Under the pieces are notes generated by a model. That model did not search any database. It was not told the origin of the DNA and was given only the letters and a program-made list of their open reading frames with translations. Positions 6,559 through 15,212 of a DNA stretch of 16,824 nt are shown here, in pieces. A program made the translations under genes and the position numbers. Origin of the DNA: Candidatus Dojkabacteria bacterium (GTDB lineage Bacteria > Patescibacteriota > Dojkabacteria > GCA-002793355). The first letter of the stretch is position 1; each line of letters opens with the position of its first letter. The stretch covers positions 1-16,824 of the forward strand of contig JALVLD010000022.1 in NCBI GenBank assembly GCA_027033525.1, read 5' to 3'.

Positions 6559-8102
6559 TTTGTGCTAGATGCTGTTTTCATAAGCCAAACTCCTACTACT
6601 ATGAATAAACCTACAAACATCCACACTGAAATTGTCATAACATATTTTATAGAATCCAATACGGCTTGCACAAATCCCCTATACATTTGTTGCATCAAAT
6701 GCGGCGATAGTTGTTTTAATAATTTGGGTATAACTCTAATATCAATTGTACCCTTAGCATTAGCATTAAATTGCCTAATAATTTGTGTATAAAAGTCTGT
6801 GCCCTCAAAAGCATTAAAGAACAAGCTGCCTACGATAGCAGTACCGAATGAAGAAGCTAATCTTCGAATAGTGCTATTAACCCCAGAGGCCTCGCCTGCG
6901 AATTTGGCAGGAACGCCTGTCATTACTATATTGGTCAGCTTTGCCATAATAAACCCAAGCCCTAGACCGAACAAAAAGAATGCTAACACAAAATGTCCTT
7001 CCTTACCATTTATTAAGCTAGAACCTTGCGGAAAACTAAAAAAACGTAATAAAACAGTAGCACTAAGTACAATGCCTGTTCCCAAAAATATAGTAGCCTT
7101 ATCCTTAATATTCCATCTAGCCCCCAAAATAGACGAAACAAATACTCCCACTGTAATTGGCAAAAGCTTAATCCCTGTTGTTAAAGCTGAATAGCCCTTA
7201 AGCAGTTGGAAATATATAGGCAAAATAAACATCATTCCTGCCATAGAAATATTTACCAAAGATGTAACAAAAAGTCCTAAGCTAAACTCTGTATACTTGA
7301 AAATACGTACATTTAACAAAGGTTTATCCTTCTTTAATTGATAATTTGCAAAAATTGCCATAATAAGTACCCCGATCACCATTGCCCATAATGCCGGCGA
7401 TACTCCAGCAATTGCCAAATTTGCTCCTAATAGCTTCAAATCTGTTTTGGCCAAAAACCAGCCATATGCCCGGGACTTCAATATACCCCACATAAACAAA
7501 CTGATTCCTAAAATTGAAAGTACGGCCCCCAAAATATCAACACCTTCGTCTGCCAATGGACGCGACTCTTTTAACTTACGGGAAGTCAAAACAACAAAAA
7601 TTGCCAAACCTACCTGTAATAAAAAAGCATATCGCCAGGAAGCATAAGTTGTAATAGCCCCCCCTATTATTGGCCCTAGAGCTGCACCCACTGAAGCTGT
7701 AGCCCCCCACAGTCCAAACGCCAATGCCCTCTCTTTCCCTTTAAATGTATCGACAATAATAGAGGTTGAAGCCGGCATCATTAATGCAGCTCCAATTCCT
7801 TCTATTACACTCCATCCAATAAATAAGACTGTGCCAGTAGGCGCCAAGGCAGAAAGTAAACTACCAATACCAAACAAAATTGCTCCAAGAGTAAAAATAC
7901 GCCTCCGACCATAAACATCTGCAAGTTTACCCCCCAACAACAAAAATGCACCAGTTACTAATGAATAAAATGTAATCAAAACTTGCATGTTTTCTAAAGT
8001 AATATTCAAGGATGAAGCTACTTGCACTAACGACACATTCATAAGAGTCCCATCTATAACAACCATAAATATTCCTAGGAGTAACGCTATTAAACTTATC
8101 AT
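6546..8102 (-). CDS. MFS drug/proton antiporter, DHA2 (14-segment) type
   Basis: 518 residues, typical of the 14-segment DHA2 family (EmrB/QacA-like), which export drugs or other compounds in exchange for protons. Seen: first segment with the family pattern VIDGTLMNVSL (D17), MFS motif A GKLADVYGRRR (58-68), antiporter motif C within GATASVGAALGPIIGG (133-148), and many further hydrophobic segments up to a last one near residue 500. It begins 12 nt after the adenylate-kinase-like gene and is followed 6 nt later by the eight-cysteine gene, pointing to one transcript from the promoter at 9214-9242. The substrate cannot be told from sequence. A paired exported or surface product in the next gene is possible but unproven. 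Confidence 0.93.
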   Translation of the reverse strand: MISLIALLLGIFMVVIDGTLMNVSLVQVASSLNITLENMQVLITFYSLVTGAFLLLGGKLADVYGRRRIFTLGAILFGIGSLLSALAPTGTVLFIGWSVIEGIGAALMMPASTSIIVDTFKGKERALAFGLWGATASVGAALGPIIGGAITTYASWRYAFLLQVGLAIFVVLTSRKLKESRPLADEGVDILGAVLSILGISLFMWGILKSRAYGWFLAKTDLKLLGANLAIAGVSPALWAMVIGVLIMAIFANYQLKKDKPLLNVRIFKYTEFSLGLFVTSLVNISMAGMMFILPIYFQLLKGYSALTTGIKLLPITVGVFVSSILGARWNIKDKATIFLGTGIVLSATVLLRFFSFPQGSSLINGKEGHFVLAFFLFGLGLGFIMAKLTNIVMTGVPAKFAGEASGVNSTIRRLASSFGTAIVGSLFFNAFEGTDFYTQIIRQFNANAKGTIDIRVIPKLLKQLSPHLMQQMYRGFVQAVLDSIKYVMTISVWMFVGLFIVVGVWLMKTASSTKKEV

Positions 8103-8114
8103 TTGGCTAAATGA

Positions 8115-9206
8115 TTACGTTATCTCAAATATTTCCGATAATTGACGCAAAAATTGAAGTAAAACTGGCGCTGCTAAAAGCGAATAATAATTTTTTCCGT
8201 TATCCTTAACCACCCATGGGGACGTACGCTTTATTATCTTCCCATTCTTATATTCGAACGAATACCTTTCTGTGATCTCATAGTCCTGCACTAAATTATC
8301 TGCATCTTTTACTTCTATGGCATTATACATTTTAATCTTAGGTACTCCATACAATTTTTCGGCAAGTTGCATTAAGTATAAATCTTTTTTTATTCTAGGC
8401 ATAAGAGGCTCAATACCTTTGTCATCGCCTTGTTTTTTGATCAATACTTCTTTATTGCAAGCAGGATTATCGCACATAAACACAAATTCGTCGCCAGCTG
8501 CATCATACTTAACATGCTCACTTGGCAACAAAACCGTACTAAAGGATTTACCGCATTTAGGACAAACGCGTCTGTATTTTATACGCTCATCAATTACAGA
8601 CAGGGGCAAATATATCATTACAAACACGTCTGGATCATTGCGATAATTAATTAATTCTCTGAAATATAAAGAATAACTTACTTGATCCTCAGTCCGCGGA
8701 AAGCCATCTATAAACAAAGTTTTACGAGGTAAAGTATCTATTTTCTTTTTTACCAATGTTAAAATGAGCTCAGTTGGTTTAAGTTTGCTAACATCAGGAT
8801 GCAATAAGGCCTCTACAGCCTCGTTTAACTTTAAATATCCTCTATAGTGCTTCAAAAAATAACTATCGTACTCTTGTGCCTTTTGCTTATACTCTTTTTG
8901 AAACTCCCGAACTATATCTCCTACAGCTATGTAGTTAAAAGTATGTTGCCCCAAGAGCTCACGTAATAAACCTATATACGTGCTTTTGCCAGCATTCTTA
9001 GGAGCTAACCAATAGGCAATAAACGTATGATTTTCCAAAAATTGGGAAATTTTATCTATTAGTTTTCCTGCCTTTACCTTAAAGTATTCCCTGCGTCCTT
9101 TAACTGTATTCAAATCATATGTTTCTGACGTCCTCTTAAATGGAGGAGCAATCGTAGATACTAAACTCAAATTTTCTATGTGGTACTTAAAGCCTATATC
9201 ATCCAT
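8115..9206 (-). CDS. Enlarged adenylate-kinase-like nucleotide kinase with zinc lid
   Basis: 363 residues against about 180-220 for normal adenylate kinase. A kinase core is seen: P-loop APKNAGKST (68-76), IDGFPRTEDQ matching the DGFPRT motif (166-175), a zinc-type lid with C215, C218, C245 and C250, and a GDD...R segment after the lid (260-271). It should transfer a phosphate between ATP and a nucleoside monophosphate in the cytoplasm. Extra parts are about 60 residues before the core and about 80 after it, neither recognised. The P-loop is unusual: the first and fourth positions, normally Gly, are Ala and Asn. ATG 9206 is chosen because an in-frame TTG 36 nt upstream is itself the -35 box of the promoter. 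The substrate may differ from AMP. Confidence 0.85.
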   Translation of the reverse strand: MDDIGFKYHIENLSLVSTIAPPFKRTSETYDLNTVKGRREYFKVKAGKLIDKISQFLENHTFIAYWLAPKNAGKSTYIGLLRELLGQHTFNYIAVGDIVREFQKEYKQKAQEYDSYFLKHYRGYLKLNEAVEALLHPDVSKLKPTELILTLVKKKIDTLPRKTLFIDGFPRTEDQVSYSLYFRELINYRNDPDVFVMIYLPLSVIDERIKYRRVCPKCGKSFSTVLLPSEHVKYDAAGDEFVFMCDNPACNKEVLIKKQGDDKGIEPLMPRIKKDLYLMQLAEKLYGVPKIKMYNAIEVKDADNLVQDYEITERYSFEYKNGKIIKRTSPWVVKDNGKNYYSLLAAPVLLQFLRQLSEIFEIT

Positions 9207-9213
9207 TGCCTTT

Positions 9214-9242
9214 ATAATATAGTAAGTTAATCTTTTTTGCAA
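9214..9242 (-). promoter_or_regulatory. Start-codon-proximal (leaderless) promoter of the kinase-MFS-lipoprotein-yvcK run
   Basis: Minus strand: TTGCAA (9237-9242), 17-bp spacer, TATTAT (9214-9219), then 7 nt to ATG 9206. It lies in the 39-nt gap after the preceding gene plus the start of the frame, so it separates this run from the surface operon upstream. Confidence 0.72.
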
Positions 9243-9281
9243 CCAACACCTAAAACAAGAAGTGACTGTCTTAAATGTCCT

Positions 9282-10265
9282 CTATTTAGTGATAGGTTTG
9301 TCACTACCATTAAACAACACCCAGTCAAAAGTCTCTGGCATTGCAGGATGTAACCATATCATTCTAGTATACTCAGTATATATCTTCTTATTAATTTTAT
9401 CCGCATCTGGACTATATACTCTAGCTGTAAGCACAGCCACTTGTGCACTAGGCAATTGCACAGGTGCTCCATTCTCAACAGGACCGGTAACTGAAACCGG
9501 AAACCTAGAATTAATATCTGCAAGTAGTGCCTTTATTCTGTAGAAAGCAACCGAATCATCCCCGCTTGGAATGACTTCTATTATTTTGGACCCGTATTTT
9601 GAAGAAGCACCCGCCGATTGAGTAACTACAGTAGCGGTATCTAAGGGACCATTCAAGTATGCGGATTTCACGGCCAAATGCCCTAAACAGTCTGGGGAAG
9701 CCACTGCATGTCCTCCCCCATAATTTACCATGCACTCACCAATGGCTTTTAAGCCAGTTCCTTGATCGTACTTATAACCCATTATCAGTAATGTATCTGG
9801 CACGTTCCTATATTGACCAGCCTCTGTATAAATTGCTATGCCTAATTTCGCATTGTGTCGATTGGCTGCAACATCGATTTGAATACTCTCATCATTCTTC
9901 ATGTAGTATTTCACAACTTCCGAATACCTTGTGACGTAAACCTTAGAACCTTCCCCACATCTTTCTTCCACAGGAGCATTAATATCAGTCCTACAAATAT
10001 TTAACTTTGTATCAGACAAATCAAACTCTTTGGCTTCCTCATAATCACTAGGGTGTTCCATAACGTCTTTAGATAATTTGTCCAAAGCCGATAATGCCTG
10101 CTGCTCAGCACGGTCAGTTCCACGTTCTAACACTTCTTGTTGCAATTGCAATTGAATCTTTGACAACATATAAACTAATACTGCAGCAACCACCGCCACA
10201 ACAATTAATACTAACACCAGCGTACTCCCCTTAACTCCTCTATTAATGCTTTTCTTAGACTTCAT
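9282..10265 (-). CDS. PilX-like N-terminally anchored surface protein
   Basis: 327 residues. Basic N-terminus (MKSKKSINRGVKG) followed by GSTLVLVLIVV and a single hydrophobic helix to about residue 34, then a helical, charged stretch (35-75) and a long soluble region. This matches the N-terminal pattern of PilX-type minor pilins (basic, Gly, then a hydrophobic helix without the classic Glu5), so it may be handled by the type IV pilus machinery. That is inference, since no pilus ATPase, peptidase or platform gene lies in the window. Four cysteines (about 91, 103, 178, 193) could form two disulphides. It starts 20 nt after the 1070-residue gene and is the last gene of the surface operon. The function of the soluble part is not known. 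Confidence 0.8.
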   Translation of the reverse strand: MKSKKSINRGVKGSTLVLVLIVVAVVAAVLVYMLSKIQLQLQQEVLERGTDRAEQQALSALDKLSKDVMEHPSDYEEAKEFDLSDTKLNICRTDINAPVEERCGEGSKVYVTRYSEVVKYYMKNDESIQIDVAANRHNAKLGIAIYTEAGQYRNVPDTLLIMGYKYDQGTGLKAIGECMVNYGGGHAVASPDCLGHLAVKSAYLNGPLDTATVVTQSAGASSKYGSKIIEVIPSGDDSVAFYRIKALLADINSRFPVSVTGPVENGAPVQLPSAQVAVLTARVYSPDADKINKKIYTEYTRMIWLHPAMPETFDWVLFNGSDKPITK

Positions 10266-10285
10266 ACCCCATATTCATAAATTTA

Positions 10286-13200
10286 TTAACGCTTATTACA
10301 CCATGGATGATTATTTACACCACATTTAATTGTTTGTACTTTATACTTCCCCAAAAGAGGCTCATACAATTGCATTAGGCTTGGATCAAAAATAATCCAC
10401 TCAGAAGGGAATCTTGTATTATCTGCAAAGACTAAGTCCCTTTCGAAAACTGGCGTCCCCTTGCTATAAATAAAGCCGTGTACAATCAAGGCATCATAAG
10501 TGCCATTATATTTATATTGTTCACGTGGAGTTTGCTTAACTCGCACCTGCCCTTCTTGGGAACCAAAAGCAATAATTCCTAACTGCATAAAATCTGTATC
10601 TGTGGTATCAGCAGAGGATTTCTGCCATTTCTCGCCCATTACAGTAGCTGATTGTTTAGGATCATCATCTAACACTATAGTATTACCACTACCTTCCGCC
10701 AATACGAACAAACATCCTTCAGTATAATCTGCAAACGGGCTTAAGGTGTTATTATTGGCTACACGACTCTTTACCACCTGACCTTTTATTGTAATGTTTG
10801 AATTCTCAACAAAAATTAGGTTCGCATTCTTGCACTTTAATACTCCACCCAGACTTATATTTGCCTTATTCACATAAATAACCTTATAAGTACTAGACTG
10901 AGCCTCAACAGCATCCATAAAAGCACCTAAGCCTCTATCTTGCGCCTGGGCCCCATCAATAGTAATGATCTTACAACTATCAAGCACCCCACATCTTTGC
11001 TTCGCTAAACTCGCCATGTAACTGTACCTACGAGAATCTACATCTATTTGCCGCTTAACTAAGCCAAACCTTGGTTTTACGGAATCAAAAAAGTTACCTT
11101 CATATCCCCAAACAATATCTCCAAAACCATTTGTATTAAGTACCATACTAAAATTGCCCAAAGTCGCCCGCGAGCTAGTAAATGGTGCCAAATAATTCTC
11201 AAATAGATCTTTAACTTTATTATTATTCCCCGCAACAGGATACTCTCTAATAGATAATAATTGGTGGTAATCTGGCAATCCATCAAATCCTCCCTTACTA
11301 TATACGTTATTTAACGAAGTTTTAATCCAATTATTCCCTATCCCTCCAGGCGGCTCAGGAGGAGGGGGAGAACACAAATCATCTTGAGTACATTTAATAT
11401 TTCCTGCAACATCATAAGCACAGACTCCATAAAATATCTTATCCCCGCCCCCCAGCTCAAAGCCAGAAGGCCCAGCTACGTATATTTTAATATTTTGAGT
11501 ATGCCCGCCGTCCTGGCTTGATACACGCAAGTATGGAGCAACATTCTTTAACTGACCATTTTGTACAACTGTTTTACCAAAGATTGTACCATCAACTTTA
11601 TAACTAGTGGGCCTCATCGTGTTAGGATCGACTATATTCAAAAAATATCTAGTCCCGTCCCGCTTCTGCACAAATACATAAGCTGCAAAGAATGCCGGTC
11701 CCTTATCAGTAGGCAATTTATTATTGTCGCTTACGCTGACATTAAATTGCAACACGTCGGCATCATACGGAGAAAGCCCAACTTGTAATTGAGGCAGGGT
11801 ATTGTCTACCAAAAAGCTTACATTGTGGAAATCCTCCGTATACTTAGCGCCCTCTCTATCCTTTGTCCTCACACGAATAAAATACTTACCATCTGGCAAA
11901 CTCCTTTGATAAATCCGCAAATATACCTTCTTAGCGACAGGAGGGTTTTGCAAAATCCTATTAGGCAAGCCATCGACTGCCTTGTAGGCCGGATCACCAT
12001 TATGCAAACTCTGTAATATTTGCCTTACCACACTCCCAGGCACGTCTTCTACCTTAAACCGCATTGTACACAAAATGTTTCCTTGCTGTATGCACGTCCG
12101 TAAGGTTTCAGCTAACGAGCCAGAGACAGTATAAGTTCTATAACCATCAGTTGCGGGAGCTCTATGACTACTTGCTAACCCAACATCATACAAACCAAGC
12201 ACTTGATTTTGAGTATCACCTGTTCCTCTATTGACAGGATACTCTTGCCCACTAGTATTATTTACCAAATAAAAATCCTGATGATCAATATTAAAATCAC
12301 CCGGCCCATTTTCATCCCAGAGAGTCACCTTTAACCAAAATGGATTTGCGTCACCTACTCTGTATTCATAGTTCCTATCATTAGCCAACAAATCGCAAAT
12401 ACCTTTTTGTGCCAATGTATCAACATCTGGAGACTTCAAAAACTGCAGCGGGTCATCACCAATACCGCCAACCCAATCAACAATAGTATCTTGTACTAAT
12501 TTATAAGCTTTCCTTCCATCTAACTGCTCTACGCTTTCCTTATTTCTATCAACCAATTGAACCGTAAGGGCAAAGGTTGGGGGATAATAAACAGAAAGAG
12601 AATGATTACATTGCTGCAAAAACTCATCTTCCACCGGACCAACACTCTTTACCTCAGAAGTTATATCTACATGGCAAATGTTATTAGGATCCAACTGTGC
12701 CTCCACTTGTGATCCTCCTGCAGTTTTAAAAGCTATAGCCTGATTATAGTCACGAGGACGCGAATACCCTCTACTTGAACAATCCATACTTCTAAATTCA
12801 AATGGGACAAATTGCGGAAACTCTCTGTTATAATTATTGGCATATACAATGCTTCCGCAAGCCTTAGTGGAATAACCGAAGGCATTTATACGAAACATAT
12901 CACCCCTATCATACTCAGAAGCCTTATACACTCCAGACGCTATACTATTAAACCGCACATTCGTAGGTAAAGTTATACTACACGTTGGAGGCGTACTTGA
13001 GGCCGTCTCAGCTGTATTCGTTTTAGGCTCCCTACTACAAGAATGTTCTGAAGAGCACACATAATAAGTACAAGAGGACGTTCCATTACTACTCTCTCTA
13101 CATGCGGTTGCTGGTACAGAATCTCCGGGATCGCAAGGTGGCTCTGACGTACAATTACACCTATAACAAGTCACGTTATTCTTGCATCCGTGGTAAGGAG

Positions 13201-13498
13201 TTGACTGCCATTCACAATCGGATTCCGAACCATGCTTTTCATTCCAGTTGCAGTACTGACTAGTTTTTTCACTACAACCAACTCCTTCCCCAGCATGACA
13301 ACTAGGATACCATCCTGCCTCCTCCCAACAAGTTGCAAGACATTCTTTATGACCATTTGGATAATGAAAACCACAACACGCGAAAACATCACAGTCGTCC
13401 CCTGCTTTAACACTACCTCCCCCCACAACAAACACCAAGGCAACACTAAGTACCCATAAAATAATTATAAACCATTTATTTTGCAATCGAAATTTCAT
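10286..13498 (-). CDS. Large secreted cysteine-rich surface protein
   Basis: 1070 residues, family not recognised. A clear signal peptide (hydrophobic 9-28, likely cleavage after VKA at 32) is followed by a dense cysteine region with 19 Cys between residues 36 and 173. Next comes a long beta-rich part with Ig/cadherin-like patterns (for example a DNTLPQ boundary and SVSDNN), a proline-rich hinge PPPPEPPGG near 710, and a C-terminal region rich in short beta strands (NLIFVENSNITIKG) ending in a block with FPSEWIIFDP. No C-terminal anchor or LPxTG is visible. ATG 13498 is preferred over the in-frame TTG two codons earlier. It overlaps the end of the 527-residue gene by 23 nt and precedes the PilX-like gene by 20 nt, so it is probably an adhesin or tip-like part of a surface structure (inference). 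Confidence 0.85.
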   Translation of the reverse strand: MKFRLQNKWFIIILWVLSVALVFVVGGGSVKAGDDCDVFACCGFHYPNGHKECLATCWEEAGWYPSCHAGEGVGCSEKTSQYCNWNEKHGSESDCEWQSTPYHGCKNNVTCYRCNCTSEPPCDPGDSVPATACRESSNGTSSCTYYVCSSEHSCSREPKTNTAETASSTPPTCSITLPTNVRFNSIASGVYKASEYDRGDMFRINAFGYSTKACGSIVYANNYNREFPQFVPFEFRSMDCSSRGYSRPRDYNQAIAFKTAGGSQVEAQLDPNNICHVDITSEVKSVGPVEDEFLQQCNHSLSVYYPPTFALTVQLVDRNKESVEQLDGRKAYKLVQDTIVDWVGGIGDDPLQFLKSPDVDTLAQKGICDLLANDRNYEYRVGDANPFWLKVTLWDENGPGDFNIDHQDFYLVNNTSGQEYPVNRGTGDTQNQVLGLYDVGLASSHRAPATDGYRTYTVSGSLAETLRTCIQQGNILCTMRFKVEDVPGSVVRQILQSLHNGDPAYKAVDGLPNRILQNPPVAKKVYLRIYQRSLPDGKYFIRVRTKDREGAKYTEDFHNVSFLVDNTLPQLQVGLSPYDADVLQFNVSVSDNNKLPTDKGPAFFAAYVFVQKRDGTRYFLNIVDPNTMRPTSYKVDGTIFGKTVVQNGQLKNVAPYLRVSSQDGGHTQNIKIYVAGPSGFELGGGDKIFYGVCAYDVAGNIKCTQDDLCSPPPPEPPGGIGNNWIKTSLNNVYSKGGFDGLPDYHQLLSIREYPVAGNNNKVKDLFENYLAPFTSSRATLGNFSMVLNTNGFGDIVWGYEGNFFDSVKPRFGLVKRQIDVDSRRYSYMASLAKQRCGVLDSCKIITIDGAQAQDRGLGAFMDAVEAQSSTYKVIYVNKANISLGGVLKCKNANLIFVENSNITIKGQVVKSRVANNNTLSPFADYTEGCLFVLAEGSGNTIVLDDDPKQSATVMGEKWQKSSADTTDTDFMQLGIIAFGSQEGQVRVKQTPREQYKYNGTYDALIVHGFIYSKGTPVFERDLVFADNTRFPSEWIIFDPSLMQLYEPLLGKYKVQTIKCGVNNHPWCNKR

Positions 13499-15059
13499 AT
13501 GCAAGCAACAAACTTAAAATTTTATCTTGATATGGCAAAAATGCCCCCGAATTATCATAATTTACGACCATATTCCGAGATGCCTGCAAAAATGGCCCGT
13601 TATAGGGGTTAAACTCTGAGGCACTATAAATATAATATGCCAATGCTTTTTTATCGTATGGGTAATCAAGCACAAAGAATTTACCTTCCCCAAAATTCAT
13701 AGCTCGTCCATAAATTCTCGACAGCACCAACGCATGTAACAAAGCCCTAGATGCTTTAGGCAAATGTTCATAGTTATCCTTCGGGATGTATACCTTACCT
13801 TTAACGTATTTATAGTACGCTGCAGAATTATAATTTGAAACAGCCAACGATACCTCAGCGCCACTCCAACCTAAAAGCGGTATAGCAGTTTGGCCTGGAG
13901 TCTGTATTTTCTGCAATTCCACTAAATCCTTCACGTCTTTAATAAAGATGTTATAAGTGTCTAAGAAAAACTCTTTTAACTCTTTATCACTCTCGGTCAA
14001 TCCCACTGGCGCAACAGGTGCCACATACGGAACTATAAAACCCCATTTATCTTTTGTACCTCCCTCAGTAACCTTTGGGTGATAATTTATAAAATGTTTA
14101 TAAGTTGCTTCCTTCAAAGTTGTAAACAAGTCATGATCCCTATAATACAACGTGTACAGATACAACATATATGAGGCTCCAGGACTCACCGAACCATTGC
14201 TAACACATTTATTTTTATCACATTTTTGGTATGCACCACTAAACAAATCTACGATATTGTTAAAGAATTCAACCCGTCCAGCCGTTTGTGTTACATCAAA
14301 AACATGAAGTGCATTTTTCACTTTTCCCGTGTACCAGTCTGTAACTTTTTGGGCCCACTTATCCAAATAAACATCGTATTGGTCATCATTTGCGTTTTTA
14401 AAGTACTCGGCAGCTGTTCTTAATTTAGAAACACGCCAGGACAAAAGCTGCTCCGGAAGTATGTCTTTACTATGTTTGACATACACAACATAAGCATGTC
14501 TTATCAAATCTTTAACGGATGGATGTAGATATCGACTCATATTTATACGTAACTCGACTCGCGCTGGGATCGCCACTGGATCACCTGCAAATAGATGCGT
14601 ATAGCTGTCCACTGATAAAAGCTTATGGTCTAAAAATTCTTGCGGTTTATAATGGTTTACATCCGGCACTGTAAAAACAAACTCCCCTTTCAATCTTTTT
14701 CGCAAGCTAGAGGCAGGCATGTCCCGCATCATTTGGAGTACCTCCGAATACGGAACAAACGAAAAATAATAGGTAGCCTTCTTCCCGTCCCTATGTATTT
14801 TATAAAGTAAAGCATAATCCACCTTAACTGTCACGTTCTTAGCCTTTTTATCTACTTTATATGAAAACTTGTAACCCGGAAATGCTGGAAACGGCGTATC
14901 AAATAGACCAGATTGCCAAGTATCCATAGTATGCCAAACCATATCTAAAAACCTATATCCCAAATATCCTCCTGTGCCTATAACCAAGAAAAACAGGGAT
15001 AAAATAATGATCCTCCTGGTCAATTTATTAATTTTTATTACAAACTTTATAACTCCCAT
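13476..15059 (-). CDS. Membrane-anchored 527-residue surface protein, unknown function
   Basis: Family not recognised. A basic N-terminus (KINKLTRR) and one membrane segment (about residues 17-34) suggest an N-terminal anchor with the rest outside the cell. The first exposed part (50-200) looks beta-rich. The remainder looks mainly helical and rich in Tyr and Phe, with only two cysteines, in QKCDKNKC. It is the first gene of the three-gene surface operon, has its own start-codon-proximal promoter, and overlaps the next gene by 23 nt, which suggests coupled translation and a shared complex. An anchor, scaffold or chaperone role for the large secreted protein is possible but not shown. The TAA stop at 13476 leaves a tail of EISIAK. 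Confidence 0.82.
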   Translation of the reverse strand: MGVIKFVIKINKLTRRIIILSLFFLVIGTGGYLGYRFLDMVWHTMDTWQSGLFDTPFPAFPGYKFSYKVDKKAKNVTVKVDYALLYKIHRDGKKATYYFSFVPYSEVLQMMRDMPASSLRKRLKGEFVFTVPDVNHYKPQEFLDHKLLSVDSYTHLFAGDPVAIPARVELRINMSRYLHPSVKDLIRHAYVVYVKHSKDILPEQLLSWRVSKLRTAAEYFKNANDDQYDVYLDKWAQKVTDWYTGKVKNALHVFDVTQTAGRVEFFNNIVDLFSGAYQKCDKNKCVSNGSVSPGASYMLYLYTLYYRDHDLFTTLKEATYKHFINYHPKVTEGGTKDKWGFIVPYVAPVAPVGLTESDKELKEFFLDTYNIFIKDVKDLVELQKIQTPGQTAIPLLGWSGAEVSLAVSNYNSAAYYKYVKGKVYIPKDNYEHLPKASRALLHALVLSRIYGRAMNFGEGKFFVLDYPYDKKALAYYIYSASEFNPYNGPFLQASRNMVVNYDNSGAFLPYQDKILSLLLAYEISIAK

Positions 15060-15066
15060 TACTTAA

Positions 15067-15095
15067 AATATACACTACTCGTGCTATAATTGCAA
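15067..15095 (-). promoter_or_regulatory. Start-codon-proximal (leaderless) promoter of the surface operon
   Basis: Minus strand: TTGCAA (15090-15095), 17-bp spacer, TATATT (15067-15072), then 7 nt to ATG 15059. Its -35 shares base 15090 with the plus-strand -10 of the tRNA-Arg promoter, so the two promoters overlap head to head. Confidence 0.75.
15082..15090 (+). promoter_or_regulatory. Extended -10 promoter of tRNA-Arg
   Basis: TGCTATAAT, with TATAAT at 15085-15090. The expected start is near 15097, 12 nt before the tRNA. The -35 at 17 bp (CTTAAA) is weak, which an extended -10 can compensate for. Confidence 0.6.
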
Positions 15096-15108
15096 CATCC
15101 ATGGCTAA

Positions 15109-15182
15109 GCGCCCATAGCTTAATTGGATAGAGCATCTGGCTTCGGACCAGAAGGTTGGGGGTTCGAGTCCCTCTGGGCGCG
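15109..15182 (+). tRNA. tRNA-Arg (anticodon TCG)
   Basis: 74-nt cloverleaf. The acceptor pairs GCGCCCA (15109-15115) with TGGGCGC (15175-15181), and the discriminator is G (15182). The D arm is GCTT...GAGC. The anticodon stem TCTGG/CCAGA carries loop CTTCGGA, giving TCG, which reads CGA (Arg). The T arm has GGTTCGAGTCC. No CCA is encoded. The HD-domain gene starts 30 nt later on the same strand. Confidence 0.96.
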
Positions 15183-15212
15183 CATCCCTAATCCATTTAT
15201 ATTGACGTAAGA

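Noticed and set aside
9207-9242. Upstream TTG start for the adenylate-kinase-like gene
   Set aside because: The TTG is the first part of the TTGCAA -35 box. ATG 9206 follows the -10 box by 7 nt.
11077-11286. 69-residue minus-strand ORF inside the 1070-residue gene, and similar ones at 13171-13446
   Set aside because: Both are out-of-frame shadows within a long coding frame, with no promoter or recognisable domain.
10286-13498. LPxTG sorting signal in the large surface protein
   Set aside because: The C-terminus ends in a hydrophilic, cysteine-containing stretch with no hydrophobic segment or basic tail, so it is not a canonical sortase substrate.
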